Source of the DNA: a virus
DNA: 20,290 nt
Direction: 5' to 3' (one strand)
Virus record (IMG/VR): IMGVR_UViG_3300034418_000737
Location: 1-20,290 of that record
Under the pieces are notes generated by a model, which saw only the letters and a program-made list of their open reading frames with translations, ran no database searches and was not told the origin of the DNA. The position numbers were made by a program, and so were the translations under genes. The first letter of the stretch is position 1. Each line of letters opens with the position of its first letter. Shown piece after piece: positions 19,329 to 20,290 of the stretch.

Positions 19329-19792
19329 TTGATCCTCTTACAGCCCTCTCTGTGGCTAGCACAGCAGTCTCACAGATAAGACAGCTAGTATCTGCTGGCA
19401 GAGATGCTTCTAGTGCTCTGAGCAAGTTTGCTGGTGCTGTAAGTGATATCAACTATGCAGCAGAGAAAGCTAAGAACCCTAGCATATGGAAGTCTCTGAC
19501 GGGTAGTCCAGAAGCTGAAGCCATAGAGATATTTACTGCACAGAAGAAAGTGCAGCAGATGCGTACAGAGGTTGAGACACTTATCAACTTTCAGTACGGC
19601 CCAAAGGGCTTAGAGGAATACAAGGACACTCTTCGTAGAGTTAAGAAGCAAAGAGAAGAAACAGTTTACCGTAAGGAAAAGTTCAAGGAAGCCCTGATCT
19701 TGTGGGTCTTTGGTATCCTAATTACTGTTTCAGGTGTAGCTGTATTAGCCTTAATTATTTATTTTATTGGTACACAGCAAGGAAAGTGGTAG
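19325..19792 (+). CDS. helical protein with C-terminal TM, lysis-region
   Basis: A 155-residue protein: an N-terminal helical, Ala/Ser-rich part (MIDPLTALSVASTAVSQIRQLVSAGRDASSALSKF), a charged coiled coil (YKDTLRRVKKQREETVYRKEKFKE) and one TM near the end (LILWVFGILITVSGVAVLALIIYFI). I recall MIDPLTAL... proteins of this shape in marine phages. A lysis or membrane-modifying role is inferred from position. ATGA overlap with the gene before; the next ATG follows within two bases of its stop. Confidence 0.72.
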   Translation: MIDPLTALSVASTAVSQIRQLVSAGRDASSALSKFAGAVSDINYAAEKAKNPSIWKSLTGSPEAEAIEIFTAQKKVQQMRTEVETLINFQYGPKGLEEYKDTLRRVKKQREETVYRKEKFKEALILWVFGILITVSGVAVLALIIYFIGTQQGKW

Positions 19793-19793
19793 A

Positions 19794-20066
19794 ATGAAGG
19801 TAACACCTGAGTGGCTTGACAAGTGGCGTATCTGGCCTAGAATGATTATCACTTTGTATGGGATTGCATTCTACCAGACGACCAACTGGTTCATGAACCT
19901 GCCAGACCCAAGTAATGCTCAAGCTGGTTTCGTGTCTGTAATTGTAGGTGCTGGTGCAGGATTCTTTGGGATATACGTAAATGGCAAGAGCACACAGACA
20001 ATCAACCACACGTCGAATGTTACCAGCAATTCTACTAGGTCTAGCTCTAGTGAGTATGACCGCTAG
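19794..20066 (+). CDS. two-TM holin-like protein
   Basis: ATG at 19794 after AAGGA (90 residues). Two TM helices: MIITLYGIAFYQTTNWFM and AGFVSVIVGAGAGFFGIYV, with the short loop NLPDPSN and a polar C-terminal tail. This size and layout suit a class II holin, and I recall the W-R-x-x-P-R-...-YQ pattern from phage lysis cassettes. A lipoprotein start lies within its tail in another frame. Confidence 0.75.
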   Translation: MKVTPEWLDKWRIWPRMIITLYGIAFYQTTNWFMNLPDPSNAQAGFVSVIVGAGAGFFGIYVNGKSTQTINHTSNVTSNSTRSSSSEYDR

Positions 20067-20290
20067 TTGTTCAAGTCTTAACCCACTAGGGTTTTTGACA
20101 GGTGGTGGCACTAACGTAGCAGCTAATACACAGATAGGTAAGACCAACACACAAACGGTTGGTACTACCAAAGTACAAGAATCACGTACTGAGTTTACTG
20201 ACACGACTGTAGAACGCTTTGAGCAGACACAAGACCAAGAGAACACAGTCAAGACTGACTCAGTGCAGAACCTAACAATCAATGAAATAC
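19981..20290 (+). CDS. lipoprotein, o-spanin-like (partial, runs off window)
   Basis: A frame starting inside the holin-like gene (ATG 19981, 86-base overlap, +1 frame) and open to the window edge, at least 103 residues. An Arg-rich start (MARAHRQSTTRR), a hydrophobic segment (MLPAILLGLALVSM) and a cysteine in the lipobox-like TASC predict a lipid-anchored protein. The mature part reads GGGTNVAANTQIGKTNTQTVG, a pattern I recall from phage Rz1-like or lysis-region proteins. It would be the outer-membrane partner in the lysis cassette. An internal start at 20017 is possible. Confidence 0.7.
   Translation, partial: MARAHRQSTTRRMLPAILLGLALVSMTASCSSLNPLGFLTGGGTNVAANTQIGKTNTQTVGTTKVQESRTEFTDTTVERFEQTQDQENTVKTDSVQNLTINEI

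Noticed and set aside
19764-20282. Minus-strand open frame of 172 codons at the right end
   Set aside because: Antisense to the holin-like and lipoprotein genes, which have SDs, TM segments and a lipobox; Cys/Val-rich shadow.

Overview
The window looks like part of a double-stranded DNA bacteriophage genome from a marine setting. It carries a compact phage replication set: Cas4-like exonuclease, acidic-tailed ssDNA-binding protein, family A DNA polymerase, ThyX, DnaB-like helicase and TOPRIM primase. Genes are tightly packed with many ATGA/TAATG overlaps, and the lysis genes are typical of phages. The polymerase has a partial DnaJ-type zinc finger (two CxxCxGxG units) between its exonuclease and polymerase domains. 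From memory, this is a hallmark of the phage HMO-2011 type, whose relatives infect marine alphaproteobacteria (SAR116, SAR11, roseobacters). The placement is therefore probable but not proven. A tyrosine integrase suggests a temperate or formerly temperate lifestyle; I recognise no repressor gene, tRNA or attP.

Layout: two divergent gene arrays flank a 1.1 kb control region (13963-15074). Leftward from about 14.0 kb run some 25 genes on the minus strand. First come small, mostly unknown early genes (13.96-10.1 kb), including a Gp88-like cysteine protein. Then follow a SleB-type cell wall hydrolase, a DUF932 protein, integrase, primase, helicase, ThyX, three small unknowns, DNA polymerase, SSB-like protein, exonuclease and a 68-residue coiled-coil protein. 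Rightward from about 15.07 kb run 17 plus-strand genes: small basic or cysteine-containing unknowns, a virion-like 121-residue protein, and a DUF1127 protein with its own likely promoter and structured leader. The array ends with a lysis cassette: M15 endolysin, two membrane/coiled-coil proteins, a two-TM holin-like protein, and a nested lipoprotein (o-spanin-like) cut by the window edge.

The most distinctive signals are non-coding or overprinted. (1) A palindrome, GTCCAACRTTGGAC within a roughly 20-bp oriented consensus, occurs six times, only between 10.15 and 14.29 kb and always in the same orientation. Four copies lie inside genes and encode the same peptide, S-(N/D)-V-G-P; one is between genes and one is in the control region. 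This resembles a stoperator-like operator set or a small coding-tolerated palindromic element. (2) Three perfect TAACAC-N5-GTGTTA operators lie in the control region, one just downstream of a near-consensus promoter. A fourth with spacing N16 lies at 12.85 kb. (3) A 91-nt near-continuous inverted repeat covers the start of the leftward early leader. (4) A hairpin pairs with the Shine-Dalgarno (SD) of the DUF1127 gene.

Functional reading: the leftward operon supplies early takeover and DNA replication. The rightward array supplies accessory, virion-associated and lysis functions. The dense operators in between suggest tight transcriptional control of both arms. All names come from motifs and memory of families; no database search was possible.
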